This document shows, piece after piece, positions 57,538 through 64,000 of a stretch of DNA of 64,000 nt. The position numbers and the translations under genes were made by a program. This DNA comes from Streptosporangium brasiliense (GTDB lineage: Bacteria > Actinomycetota > Actinomycetes > Streptosporangiales > Streptosporangiaceae). The notes beneath the pieces are model-generated. The model made no database searches and had not been told where the DNA came from. It saw only the letters and a program-made list of their open reading frames with translations. Location: positions 1,736,001-1,800,000 of the forward strand of contig NZ_JAUSRB010000002.1 of the NCBI RefSeq assembly GCF_030811595.1. The letters are read 5' to 3'. The stretch's first letter is position 1. Each line of letters begins with the position of its first letter.

Positions 57538-58611
57538 TCAGTAGGCCAGGACGCGCTCGCTGAAACGCTTGACCACGAACGGTGACTTGAACTTCGGGAA
57601 GGCCACCGACTTCACGTCGCCGTCCGAGGTGTAGCGCTCGTCGCTGTTGGCCTTCAGCCAGTCGAGCCAGGCGGTGGAGCAGAACTTCGCGCAGTCGCCG
57701 GTCTTGTCCATCGAGCGGATGCGCGGGATGCCGAGCGGGTCGAAATTCTTGCTGAAGGGCGACATCGCGGGCGTGTACCCGGCGAGGAACACCCCGCCGT
57801 AGTCATAGGAGACGCCGTCCGTGGCGCCCTTGAGGCCCCACTGCTTGTGGTCCGGCTGGTTGCCGTACGGCAGTGCCAGCGTGACCGGGTTGGTGCTGAT
57901 CAGCTTGGTGATGAGCTGGTGGCCTGCGGCGACCTCGGCGTTCACCTGCTTCTCCGGCTTGCCGCGGAGGCTCTTGTGGTCGCGGGTGTGGTTGCCGATG
58001 TCGTACCCCTTGTCGTGGAGCCACATCAGCATCTGGGCCTGCTCCTCGGGCGTCGCCTTGCCGAACATGTCACGCGTCACGTAGAACGTGGCCACCGGGC
58101 GGAACCCGGGGTGGCGCTGAGCGACCTCCTGGAGGATGGCGACGGCGGTCAGCGGCTTGGGGGCGCCCACCCCATCCAGGTCGAACTGCGACGGGGAGGA
58201 GTCGTCGAAGGTGAGGACGACCGGATGCCGGCCCGCGGGGATGTCGATGCGGCCGGTGACGTACTCGGCCGCGGTGATCGGGACGTAGCCCTCCTGGGCC
58301 AGCCGCTCCAGCTCCGCGCGGAACTGAGCGGGAGTGCGGTCGTCCTGGGTCGTCGGCTTGTCCACCACCCGGTGGTACATGAGCACGGGGATCTGTCCCA
58401 GCTCGTTGGCGCGGACCTTCGCGGCGGCCGCCAGCCGGGTCTTGCGGAGGTTGGCCTGTCCGGCCGCCGCCGCGGACGCCTTGGCGGCTGCGGCCACTCC
58501 CGCGTCCTTCTTCTCCTGCGCTTCCTCACCCTGCCACGGCATGCACCCGACGAGTACGGCGCCCGCCGCCACGGCCGCCGCGCCGACTCTGCTCACCCTA
58601 AGAAGGCCCAT
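57538..58611 (-). CDS. Polysaccharide deacetylase family lipoprotein
   Basis: A lipobox (VLVGC, Cys23) follows a short signal. An Ala/Lys-rich linker is followed by a NodB-like domain with VVLTFDDSSPSQF and NHTRDHKSL (metal-binding His/Asp) and FYVTRDMFGK. The family removes N- or O-acetyl groups from cell-wall or capsular glycans; the exact target is unknown. I chose ATG 58611, preceded by a G-rich site. The C-terminal third (QWGLKGATDGVSYDYGG onward) is a companion beta domain. Confidence 0.88.
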   Translation of the reverse strand: MGLLRVSRVGAAAVAAGAVLVGCMPWQGEEAQEKKDAGVAAAAKASAAAAGQANLRKTRLAAAAKVRANELGQIPVLMYHRVVDKPTTQDDRTPAQFRAELERLAQEGYVPITAAEYVTGRIDIPAGRHPVVLTFDDSSPSQFDLDGVGAPKPLTAVAILQEVAQRHPGFRPVATFYVTRDMFGKATPEEQAQMLMWLHDKGYDIGNHTRDHKSLRGKPEKQVNAEVAAGHQLITKLISTNPVTLALPYGNQPDHKQWGLKGATDGVSYDYGGVFLAGYTPAMSPFSKNFDPLGIPRIRSMDKTGDCAKFCSTAWLDWLKANSDERYTSDGDVKSVAFPKFKSPFVVKRFSERVLAY

Positions 58612-58803
58612 CGAATCCCCCCAGCGCACAGACGATAAGCACCTCATCCCCCGCTGACCTGCGGGTTGATCTCCGGCTCAGGCAAAGCTTCGTACCCGGC
58701 GGCGCGGGTCGCACGGGCTCGCCGCCGGCCCGGGGCCGGGGCACCGGCCCGCTGCGCCGCCGGACCGTGGCCCGGCGGGCGGAGTTGGCCTACAGTCGGA
58801 ATC

Positions 58804-59277
58804 ATGAGTGAGCAGGGGTTCCCGCCCGCTGCCCGCGCGCGGGCGGCCGCGGGTGCGCTCTTCTTCGACGGAGCCGGCCGCGTCATGATCGTCCAGCCGT
58901 CGTACAAGCCGGAACGGGACATCCCCGGCGGGTGTGTGGAGCCGGGAGAGACACCCTACGAGGCCTGTGTCCGCGAAGTCGGCGAGGAGCTGGGCATCCA
59001 CCCGCCGATCGGCCGCCTGCTCGTGGCGGACTGGGCGCCTCACCCGGGCATGGGCGACATCGTCCTGTTCGTCTTCGACGGCGGCGTGCTGGGCGCGGAG
59101 GCGCTCACGCGGATCACTTTCGCCGACAAGGAGCTGACGGGCTTCGGCTACCACCCCGTGGAGGAGCTGGACGGTCTGCTGCCCGAGCGCCTGGCCCGGC
59201 GGGTCAAGGCGGCGATCGCCGCCCGTGACCTCGGTGAGTCGGTGTATTTGGAGCACGGCAGGGCCGTCCCCGGCTGA
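58804..59277 (+). CDS. NUDIX hydrolase
   Basis: The 157-residue protein carries a full Nudix box, GCVEPGETPYEACVREVGEE then LGI (G-x5-E-x7-R-E-x-x-E-E-x-G). Nudix enzymes cleave nucleoside diphosphates linked to other groups. ATG 58804 fits the family start; the in-frame sequence before it is Arg/Gly-rich and unsupported. The substrate is not evident. Confidence 0.9.
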   Translation: MSEQGFPPAARARAAAGALFFDGAGRVMIVQPSYKPERDIPGGCVEPGETPYEACVREVGEELGIHPPIGRLLVADWAPHPGMGDIVLFVFDGGVLGAEALTRITFADKELTGFGYHPVEELDGLLPERLARRVKAAIAARDLGESVYLEHGRAVPG

Positions 59278-59320
59278 GCGGGCGGCCCCGGACGCCCGAC
59301 GGTCGCCCGGGGCCGCGGTC

Positions 59321-59725
59321 TCAGCCCTGGAGGGCGGAGCGGCGCAGGCGGCTCATCCCGGGGACGGGGAGCATGCCGAAGCGCTCGTAGTAGGGCTGGA
59401 GCGGCGCCTCGCAGAGGAGGTCTATGGAGTAGAGGTGCTCGGTGTCGGCGAGGATCCGCCGCATCAGCTCGCTCCCGATCCCCTGCCCCTGGTATTCGGG
59501 GAGGACTTCGAGCCAGGGGACGTACGCGGTCAGGACGCCGTCGCTGATCATGTTCACGGAACCGATGACGCGCTCGGTCTCCTCGTCGATCGCGACGAAC
59601 GCGCGGTAACTCCCCCGCAGGACCGCCAGATGCTGCTCCGGCGAAGCTGCGACCGGCCAGCCCACGAAGAAGCCCGTGAGCCGGTCGGCCCCGATCGTGT
59701 CGACGGCGTCGGTATAACGGATCAT
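59321..59725 (-). CDS. GNAT family N-acetyltransferase
   Basis: The 134-residue protein shows the acetyl-CoA loop LEVLPEYQGQGIGSELMRRI and C-terminal QPYYERFGMLPVPGMSR. AGGAGC lies upstream of ATG 59725; a longer frame to 59785 is less likely. The amine substrate is unknown. Confidence 0.88.
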   Translation of the reverse strand: MIRYTDAVDTIGADRLTGFFVGWPVAASPEQHLAVLRGSYRAFVAIDEETERVIGSVNMISDGVLTAYVPWLEVLPEYQGQGIGSELMRRILADTEHLYSIDLLCEAPLQPYYERFGMLPVPGMSRLRRSALQG

Positions 59726-59800
59726 GAAGGTGCTCCTGATATGTGCCGTGCGGATGGCGGCCCCCGGCCGGTCCGCGGACGCCAACTGCGGCAGGACGCG

Positions 59801-59960
59801 GTGTGACCGGGGGGACCGTTACCGGTGTGGGGGTGTGACCGGGGGGACCGTTACCGGTGTGGGGGTGTGACCGGGGGGACCGTTACCGGTATGGAGGGTT
59901 GACCGGGCGGGCCGCTACGGGTGCGGGGGTTGACCGGGCGGGCCGTTACCGGTGCCCGGG
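59801..59960. repeat. ~32-bp tandem repeat, five copies
   Basis: GTGTGACCGGGGGGACCGTT starts at 59801, 59833 and 59865; two diverged copies with GTTGACCGGGCGGGCC start at 59898 and 59929. It lies between two minus-strand genes. Confidence 0.92.
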
Positions 59961-59973
59961 GATGTGGACGCGG

Positions 59974-60372
59974 TCACCGGGCGGGGCTGGGGTGCAGGAA
60001 CATCCGCAGGCGGACGCGTGACTCCCCTTCGGCCTGCTGGATGGCGAACTCGTCGCACAGCTCGTTCATCAGCCACAGGCCGAAGCCCCGCACGGTGCCC
60101 GTGGGGCGCTCCGGGGGGATGTCCCGGGGGGCCAGGGTGCCCGCGGGGTCGACGACCTCGACGGTGATGCAGGTGTCGTTGTGCCAGATGCTCAGCGTGC
60201 CCTTGCCGCCGCCGTGCTCCAGGACGTTGATGACGGCCTCGTTGACGGCGAGAAGCAGGTCGTCCAGACGCTCGCCGCGCATACCGGCCTGGGCCGCGTG
60301 GTGAAGGAGACGCTGACGCAGAGCGGTGAGATCGTCGTCGATCGGCCAGTGCTGGCCGTGGTCGCCGGTCAC
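59974..60372 (-). CDS. Anti-sigma regulatory factor, RsbW-like HATPase
   Basis: The 132-residue protein has the Bergerat ATP-binding motifs: N box NEAVINVLEHGG, G1 VDPAGTL and G2 RGFGLWLMNELCDEF. RsbW/SpoIIAB-like kinases bind a sigma factor and are switched by an anti-sigma antagonist, which they phosphorylate. A STAS antagonist gene lies 290 bp upstream on the same strand, so the two may form a partner-switch pair, though no sigma gene is beside them. GTG start. Confidence 0.88.
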   Translation of the reverse strand: MTGDHGQHWPIDDDLTALRQRLLHHAAQAGMRGERLDDLLLAVNEAVINVLEHGGGKGTLSIWHNDTCITVEVVDPAGTLAPRDIPPERPTGTVRGFGLWLMNELCDEFAIQQAEGESRVRLRMFLHPSPAR

Positions 60373-60663
60373 GACACCCCCTTGACGTCGCCTTGTCTGG
60401 CAGTCACCGGGAGGTGAGCCGACCCGCTCCAGACCCAGGGCGTTGCTGACGAGTTACATGATGCTAAACACCTGCCCGGTCATTGCCAACTTACGACCAT
60501 ACGGGCAGAAGGGCTGTCCGCCCAGAGCCGCCGGCCACGGGTGCGGGTGTCGGCGGCCGGTCCGCGAGCCGGGGGACGGCGCGCGGCGGTGTGGACGGGC
60601 CGCCCGGGTGGGGGCGCTACCGGGTGGGGCGGTTACTGGGTGGGGGCGCTACCGGGCGGAGCG

Positions 60664-61041
60664 CTACGACGACTGCCGTGACCGCAGGGCCTCGACGGCG
60701 TCGCCGACGGTCGGCTGGATGTCGAAGGCGTGGGTGAGCCCGGTCAGATGGAAGAGCCGCTCCAGGCGGGGGTGCAGCTGCGCCAGGGTGATGCTGGCCC
60801 CACGGCCGTGGACGAGCTTCCGGATGGCCAGGAATATCTGGATCCCGGTGGAGTCGCAGAAGGCCAGACCGCTCAGATCGATGACGAGATCGCACGACTG
60901 CGTGCCGAGCAACTCCTGGAGATCGTGCTGGAGCCGCTCGGCGTTGGTGTAGTCGAGCTCACCGGTCAGTGCCAGCAGGGACACATGTTCCAGCTCCACG
61001 GTGCCGTCGGATACGGCGGTGACATGGACGGCAGTGCTCAC
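60664..61041 (-). CDS. STAS-domain anti-sigma factor antagonist
   Basis: The 125-residue STAS protein contains LLALTGELDYTNAERLQHDL and the phospho-acceptor loop DLSGLAFCDSTGIQIFLAI, with the Ser in D-S-T-G. Unphosphorylated it would release a sigma factor from an RsbW-like kinase. I chose GTG 61041, with AGAGG upstream, over an Arg-rich extension to 61275. The nearest kinase is encoded downstream at 59974-60372. Confidence 0.9.
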   Translation of the reverse strand: MSTAVHVTAVSDGTVELEHVSLLALTGELDYTNAERLQHDLQELLGTQSCDLVIDLSGLAFCDSTGIQIFLAIRKLVHGRGASITLAQLHPRLERLFHLTGLTHAFDIQPTVGDAVEALRSRQSS

Positions 61042-61607
61042 AGGGAAACCTCTGCAGACGGTGGAGGGGCGAAAGGGGCCGACGCGGCGGTGCCATCGGA
61101 AAGACCTGGACCGGGCCCGGTGAGCGCCTGTCCGATCACGGCCGCCCCGGTGCGGGGCGCCAGACCCGCCCCGCCGGCGGAAGACTTCACCGAGCCGCGG
61201 CGCCGTACGGCCACCGGGCGCGGCGCATGCCGTACGGCCACCGGGCGCGGTGACCGTGGAGCCGGAGTGACCCACCGAACGCCGAGGTTGTTCACCCGCA
61301 ATCTCAAGCCTTCCGCGAGGGCGCCGGCCACCTCGCGAAAGGCCGGTGGATCGGCGCAGCCGTAATCGTCATCGTTCCTCAGTTTACTTATCCTTCAAAA
61401 TCCCGTCGGATCCCCTTTAGGGAGAGTGTCCGCCGCCGTCCTGCCTGGTGGGGCGCGCTCCGGCCGCGCCGGTGGACTGTCCGCACCCGGCCCGCCGGGA
61501 CTATTGACCGGCCCGCCGACGCATGTCATGAATTTCCGGGGAATGAATGCCGCGGAAAACCGGCTGATCGGTGCGCCGCCGTCCGGCGGCCAGACGGAGG
61601 AGGCTCC
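61042..61607. other. 566-bp intergenic region without a gene
   Basis: It contains two copies of CCGTACGGCCACCGGGCGCG (61203 and 61230) and an AT-rich island near 61370-61400 (CAGTTTACTTATCCTTCAAA) that may hold promoters. The only open frames are shadows of the flanking genes. Confidence 0.6.
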
Positions 61608-61892
61608 ATGCAGGTCGAAGTCAAGCTCTCGCCCGGCGGCGATCTCTTCGAGGCGGAGATGGAGGGCAAGCACGCGGGCCAGCTGGAGTTCACCCGGCAC
61701 GAGGGGCTCATCATCTACACCCACACGGAGGTCGAGCCGGAGTTCGAGGGCAACGGGGTGGGCGGCGCGCTCGTCCGCACGGCGCTGGACGCGGCCCGGG
61801 CCGAAGGTGTGAAGGTCGTGCCGCGCTGTCCGTTCGTGAAGACCTGGATCGAGCGTCACCCCGACTACGCCGACCTCGTCAAGGGCAGCTGA
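61608..61892 (+). CDS. Small GNAT-fold acetyltransferase (YjdJ/NAT-SF-5 type)
   Basis: The 94-residue protein has the compact Gcn5-like core: HTEVEPEFEGNGVGGALVRT and VPRCPFVKTWIERHPDY. This short family lacks part of the canonical fold; known members are of unknown substrate. GGAGGAGG precedes the ATG. Confidence 0.88.
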   Translation: MQVEVKLSPGGDLFEAEMEGKHAGQLEFTRHEGLIIYTHTEVEPEFEGNGVGGALVRTALDAARAEGVKVVPRCPFVKTWIERHPDYADLVKGS

Positions 61893-62026
61893 TCGGTCAC
61901 GCGTCTCCCCTGGTCCCCTTAGCCCCCTGGTCCCCTTGGCCCCCGGGCCGCCGGGCCGCCGGGCCGGAGCCTCGGACGGGGGCGGCGCGTGACGCACCGG
62001 TCCGGCCCGGCGGTCGTGGTGGCAGG

Positions 62027-62446
62027 ATGCGGATCATGCTGCATCACATCGAACTCTGGGTGCCGGACCTCGGCCGGGCCGTGAGGTCATGGGGATGGCT
62101 GCTCGGGGAGCTGGGATACCAGCCCTTCCAGGAATGGGGCGCCGGCCGGAGCTGGAAGCTGGACGGCGTATATGTCGTCGTCGAACAGTCCCCCGCGTCG
62201 ACCGCCCCCTCCCATGATCGATGCCGACCGGGTCTGAATCATTTGGCCTTCGGCGTAATCGGATCCGAGAGAGTAGATGCGCTGGTCGCGGCGGCACCCG
62301 GGCATGGATGGACGCTGATGTTCACCGATCGGCATCCCCATGCGGGCGGAACCGACCATTACGCGGGTTATCTTGAGAACGAGGACGGCTTCGAGGTCGA
62401 ACTCGTCGCGATCGGCGATCATTCGAGCGCGGATCGTACAGCATGA
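62027..62446 (+). CDS. VOC family (glyoxalase/bleomycin-resistance-like) protein
   Basis: The 139-residue protein follows the VOC fold: MLHHIELWVPDLGRAVRSWG (first metal His) and GLNHLAFGV with GYLENEDGFEVELVAI (second half). Members bind metals and act as lyases, dioxygenases or drug-binding proteins; this one's role is unknown. Start at ATG 62027 or 62036. Confidence 0.85.
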   Translation: MRIMLHHIELWVPDLGRAVRSWGWLLGELGYQPFQEWGAGRSWKLDGVYVVVEQSPASTAPSHDRCRPGLNHLAFGVIGSERVDALVAAAPGHGWTLMFTDRHPHAGGTDHYAGYLENEDGFEVELVAIGDHSSADRTA

Positions 62447-62600
62447 TGATAAAGATCACCCGGTTGGCGCAGATTTGCCACGTCGGCTTGTCGGCGCACA
62501 CCGGATCATGGCCCGATCCCTTGCTAGGCTGCAGGGAACCGTTGGAACCGGGCGTTGTCTCACCCCGGCAGGTGAGACCGTCAAGAAGTGGGGTCACACC

Positions 62601-62720
62601 GTGAAGAAGCTGATCGTTCTGGCGCTCGTCGCCCTGGGGGGACTGCTGGTCTGGCGCAAGGTGCAGGCTGACCGCGCCGAGCTGGACCTGTGGACCGAGG
62701 CCACCGGCAGCGAGAACTGA
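62601..62720 (+). CDS. DLW-39 family small membrane protein
   Basis: The 39-residue product is MKKLIVLALVALGGLLVWRK then VQADRAELDLWTEATGSEN. It is a single hydrophobic helix followed by the Asp-Leu-Trp motif that names the actinobacterial DLW-39 family; its length is exactly typical. GTG start. Function unknown. It is far from gyrA, where homologues often sit near tRNA genes, suggesting local rearrangement. Confidence 0.82.
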   Translation: MKKLIVLALVALGGLLVWRKVQADRAELDLWTEATGSEN

Positions 62721-62749
62721 ACAACGCTGCTACCGATTTAGGTGCTTTC

Positions 62750-63490
62750 ATGGTCCTTGCCCAAGATGGGGAAGTAACTCCCATCAGGCTCGCCTGCCTG
62801 GATCTGGCGGGCACCACGATCGGTGATACCGCCATGGTCGAACGGGCGTTCGCCGAGGCGATCGCCACGCAGGGCATCGTGCCCGGGACCGGTGCGTACG
62901 CACGTGCCATGGTGCATGTGCACCGGTCTCGGGGCTGCCCGACGATCGAGGTCTTCCGGGGCATCTTCCCCGACAACGAGGCCCAGGCCCAGGCGGCCAA
63001 CCTGACCTTCGAGCGCTCCTACGAGGGCGCCATCGGGCGCGCGGGCCTGGCCCCCCTGCCCGGCACCGTCGAGGCGCTGGAGAAGCTCCGCGCCGCCGGT
63101 GTCAAGGTCTGCCTCATCACCGGTTTCAGCCGGGGCATTCTCAGCCGCGTGCTGAGCACCCTGAGCTGGTCGGACAAGATCGACCTCGCGCTCTGCCCGG
63201 AAGACGCCGGGCGCGGCCGCCCCATGCCCGACATGGTCCTCGCCGCGGTCCTGCGCCTCGGCATCGAGGACGTCCGCCAGGTCGCGGTGGCCGGTGACTC
63301 CGAGAGCGACATGCTCTGCGGCCGGCGCTCCGGCGCTTCGGTGGTCGCCGGTGTCCTGACCGGGGTGCACAGCAAGGAACGCCTCCTCAAGGGCGGCGCC
63401 ACGCACATCCTGGACTCCATCGCCGACTTCCCCGCCCTGGTGTTCGGCGGCGAGCGGGTGGGGGTCCCCGTGGGTGCAGCCGCCCTCTGA
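62750..63490 (+). CDS. HAD hydrolase, phosphonatase-like
   Basis: The 246-residue HAD protein has the nucleophile motif ACLDLAGTTIGDTAM (D-x-A-G-T, typical of phosphonoacetaldehyde hydrolase-like enzymes), motif II VCLITGFSRGILSRV, and motif IV VAVAGDSESDMLCGRRSGAS. True PhnX uses a cap lysine that I cannot confirm, so the phosphonate activity is uncertain. ATG 62750 overlaps the preceding gene's 3' region closely (30 bp after DLW-39). Confidence 0.88.
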   Translation: MVLAQDGEVTPIRLACLDLAGTTIGDTAMVERAFAEAIATQGIVPGTGAYARAMVHVHRSRGCPTIEVFRGIFPDNEAQAQAANLTFERSYEGAIGRAGLAPLPGTVEALEKLRAAGVKVCLITGFSRGILSRVLSTLSWSDKIDLALCPEDAGRGRPMPDMVLAAVLRLGIEDVRQVAVAGDSESDMLCGRRSGASVVAGVLTGVHSKERLLKGGATHILDSIADFPALVFGGERVGVPVGAAAL

Positions 63491-63596
63491 CGGGCTCCTC
63501 CGCACCCACCGCCTTTTGAGCAGTTGCCTGCGGGCACCGCCCTGCGGCCCCTCCGCGCCCGCTGGCGGGCCGGCGACACTGTGGTCCCGCCGGCCC

Positions 63597-63668
63597 GGCC
63601 GTACCGGCAGCGTAGGCCGTATCGACCGCAGAGCCCGTATCGACCACGGAGGCCGTACCGGCCGCGGA
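63597..63668. repeat. 18-bp tandem repeat, four copies
   Basis: Units of GGCCGTACCGGCAGCGTA and variants (GGCCGTATCGACCGCAGA, GCCCGTATCGACCACGGA, GGCCGTACCGGCCGCGGA) are contiguous from 63597. It precedes the end of the Excalibur gene. Confidence 0.85.
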
Positions 63669-63680
63669 GGTTGCGCACGG

Positions 63681-64000
63681 CTAGCGCTCGCAGACCACCC
63701 CGTCCCCGTCGCGGTCCTGGTACCAGCCGTATTCGGGGTCCACTCCACGCCGGTAGGGCCCGTAACCCGCGGCGTTCGCCTCACCGCACGTCCGGAAACG
63801 CGGATCGGTGCCGCCGCTCCCCGTGTCGCTCGGCCGCGGTGTGGGGCGCGGCTCCGGTGTGGTCGTCGGCTTCGGCGGACTCGGAGTGCGGGTGGGGGTC
63901 GGCGCCGGCGCCGGGGTGGCCGTCCCGCCGCACTTGCCCGACCAGACCCGGAGCCGCTGCCCGGCGGCTCGCTTCTCCTCCTTCTTGAGGGATTCGGTGA
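63681..64000 (-). CDS. C-terminal part of an Excalibur-domain protein (nuclease-like)
   Basis: The gene enters the window from the right, so its start is not visible. The visible part ends with an Excalibur calcium-binding motif: FRTCGEANAAGYGPYRRG and YGWYQDRDGDGVVCER. It is preceded by a Pro/Thr-rich linker and by LKKEEKRAAGQRLRVWSGKC, which resembles the end of a staphylococcal-nuclease-like domain. Excalibur domains often follow SNase or surface domains. The Asp-x-Asp-x-Asp Ca2+ loop is intact. Confidence 0.85.
   Translation of the reverse strand, partial: TESLKKEEKRAAGQRLRVWSGKCGGTATPAPAPTPTRTPSPPKPTTTPEPRPTPRPSDTGSGGTDPRFRTCGEANAAGYGPYRRGVDPEYGWYQDRDGDGVVCER

Noticed and set aside
59801..59960. 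Possible CRISPR array
   Set aside because: Copies are contiguous without unique spacers and no cas gene is in the window.
63019..63678. Arg/Gly/Tyr repeat frame antisense to the HAD gene
   Set aside because: The repeats are the 18-bp DNA array; the rest is a shadow of the HAD gene.

Overview
The window is high-G+C actinobacterial chromosome and spans the replication origin. The core gene order is parB-parA-rsmG-jag-yidC-yidD-rnpA-rpmH (all minus strand), then dnaA, dnaN, gnd, recF, DUF721, gyrB, gyrA, DUF3566 and tRNA-Ile (all plus strand). parS sites have the classical GTTTCACGTGAAAC core, TTG and GTG starts are frequent, and TerC, kdp, PadR, TetR, MerR, NUDIX, GNAT and DUF305/DUF4396/DUF6153 genes fill the flank. 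This fits a filamentous actinomycete, perhaps Streptosporangiales; the family is inference and the phylum is secure.

Layout. 1-7.0 kb: end of a DUF6049-type protein, lipid II flippase murJ, a membrane pseudokinase, and sigM with its zinc-finger anti-sigma factor. 7.1-8.4 kb: trxB-trxA. 8.5-15.2 kb: an acetyltransferase, PLP enzymes, a D-Ala-D-Ala-ligase-like ATP-grasp protein, a P-loop kinase, a cluster of five parS sites, and several GC-rich tandem repeats. 15.4-20.8 kb: segregation and membrane-insertion genes transcribed away from the origin. 20.9-23.7 kb: origin, with DnaA boxes on both sides of dnaA and apparently inside it. 23.7-34.5 kb: dnaN, a BKACE-type enzyme, gnd, recF, DUF721, gyrBA, DUF3566, tRNA-Ile. 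34.7-64 kb: an accessory flank of regulators paired with effectors (PadR, TetR, MerR), transporters, stress and metal genes, and several decayed loci.

Most notable are: (i) a wrecked kdp potassium-pump operon, with kdpA joined in frame to the end of kdpC, kdpB gone and kdpD reduced to about 40 codons; (ii) two divergent yybP-ykoY (Mn2+) riboswitch-like leaders, one for TerC with a readable translational switch and one for a 66-residue membrane peptide; (iii) DnaA-box-like words written with unusual codons into the dnaA linker; (iv) a parS site as the core of a perfect 44-bp palindrome after parB; (v) a glycine in GyrA at the quinolone-resistance position usually occupied by Asp; (vi) an uncharacterised TPR-AAA+ ATPase / TPR-membrane protein pair.

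Functionally, the first half is replication, segregation, envelope assembly and redox housekeeping. The second half is environmental response: efflux pumps with divergent TetR regulators, a MerR gene behind a triple direct repeat, an NmrA-like oxidoreductase with a MerR-style promoter, metal-associated genes (TerC, DUF305, DUF6153), and two anti-sigma/anti-anti-sigma partner-switch proteins near 60-61 kb. Short GC-rich minisatellites occupy many gene junctions.
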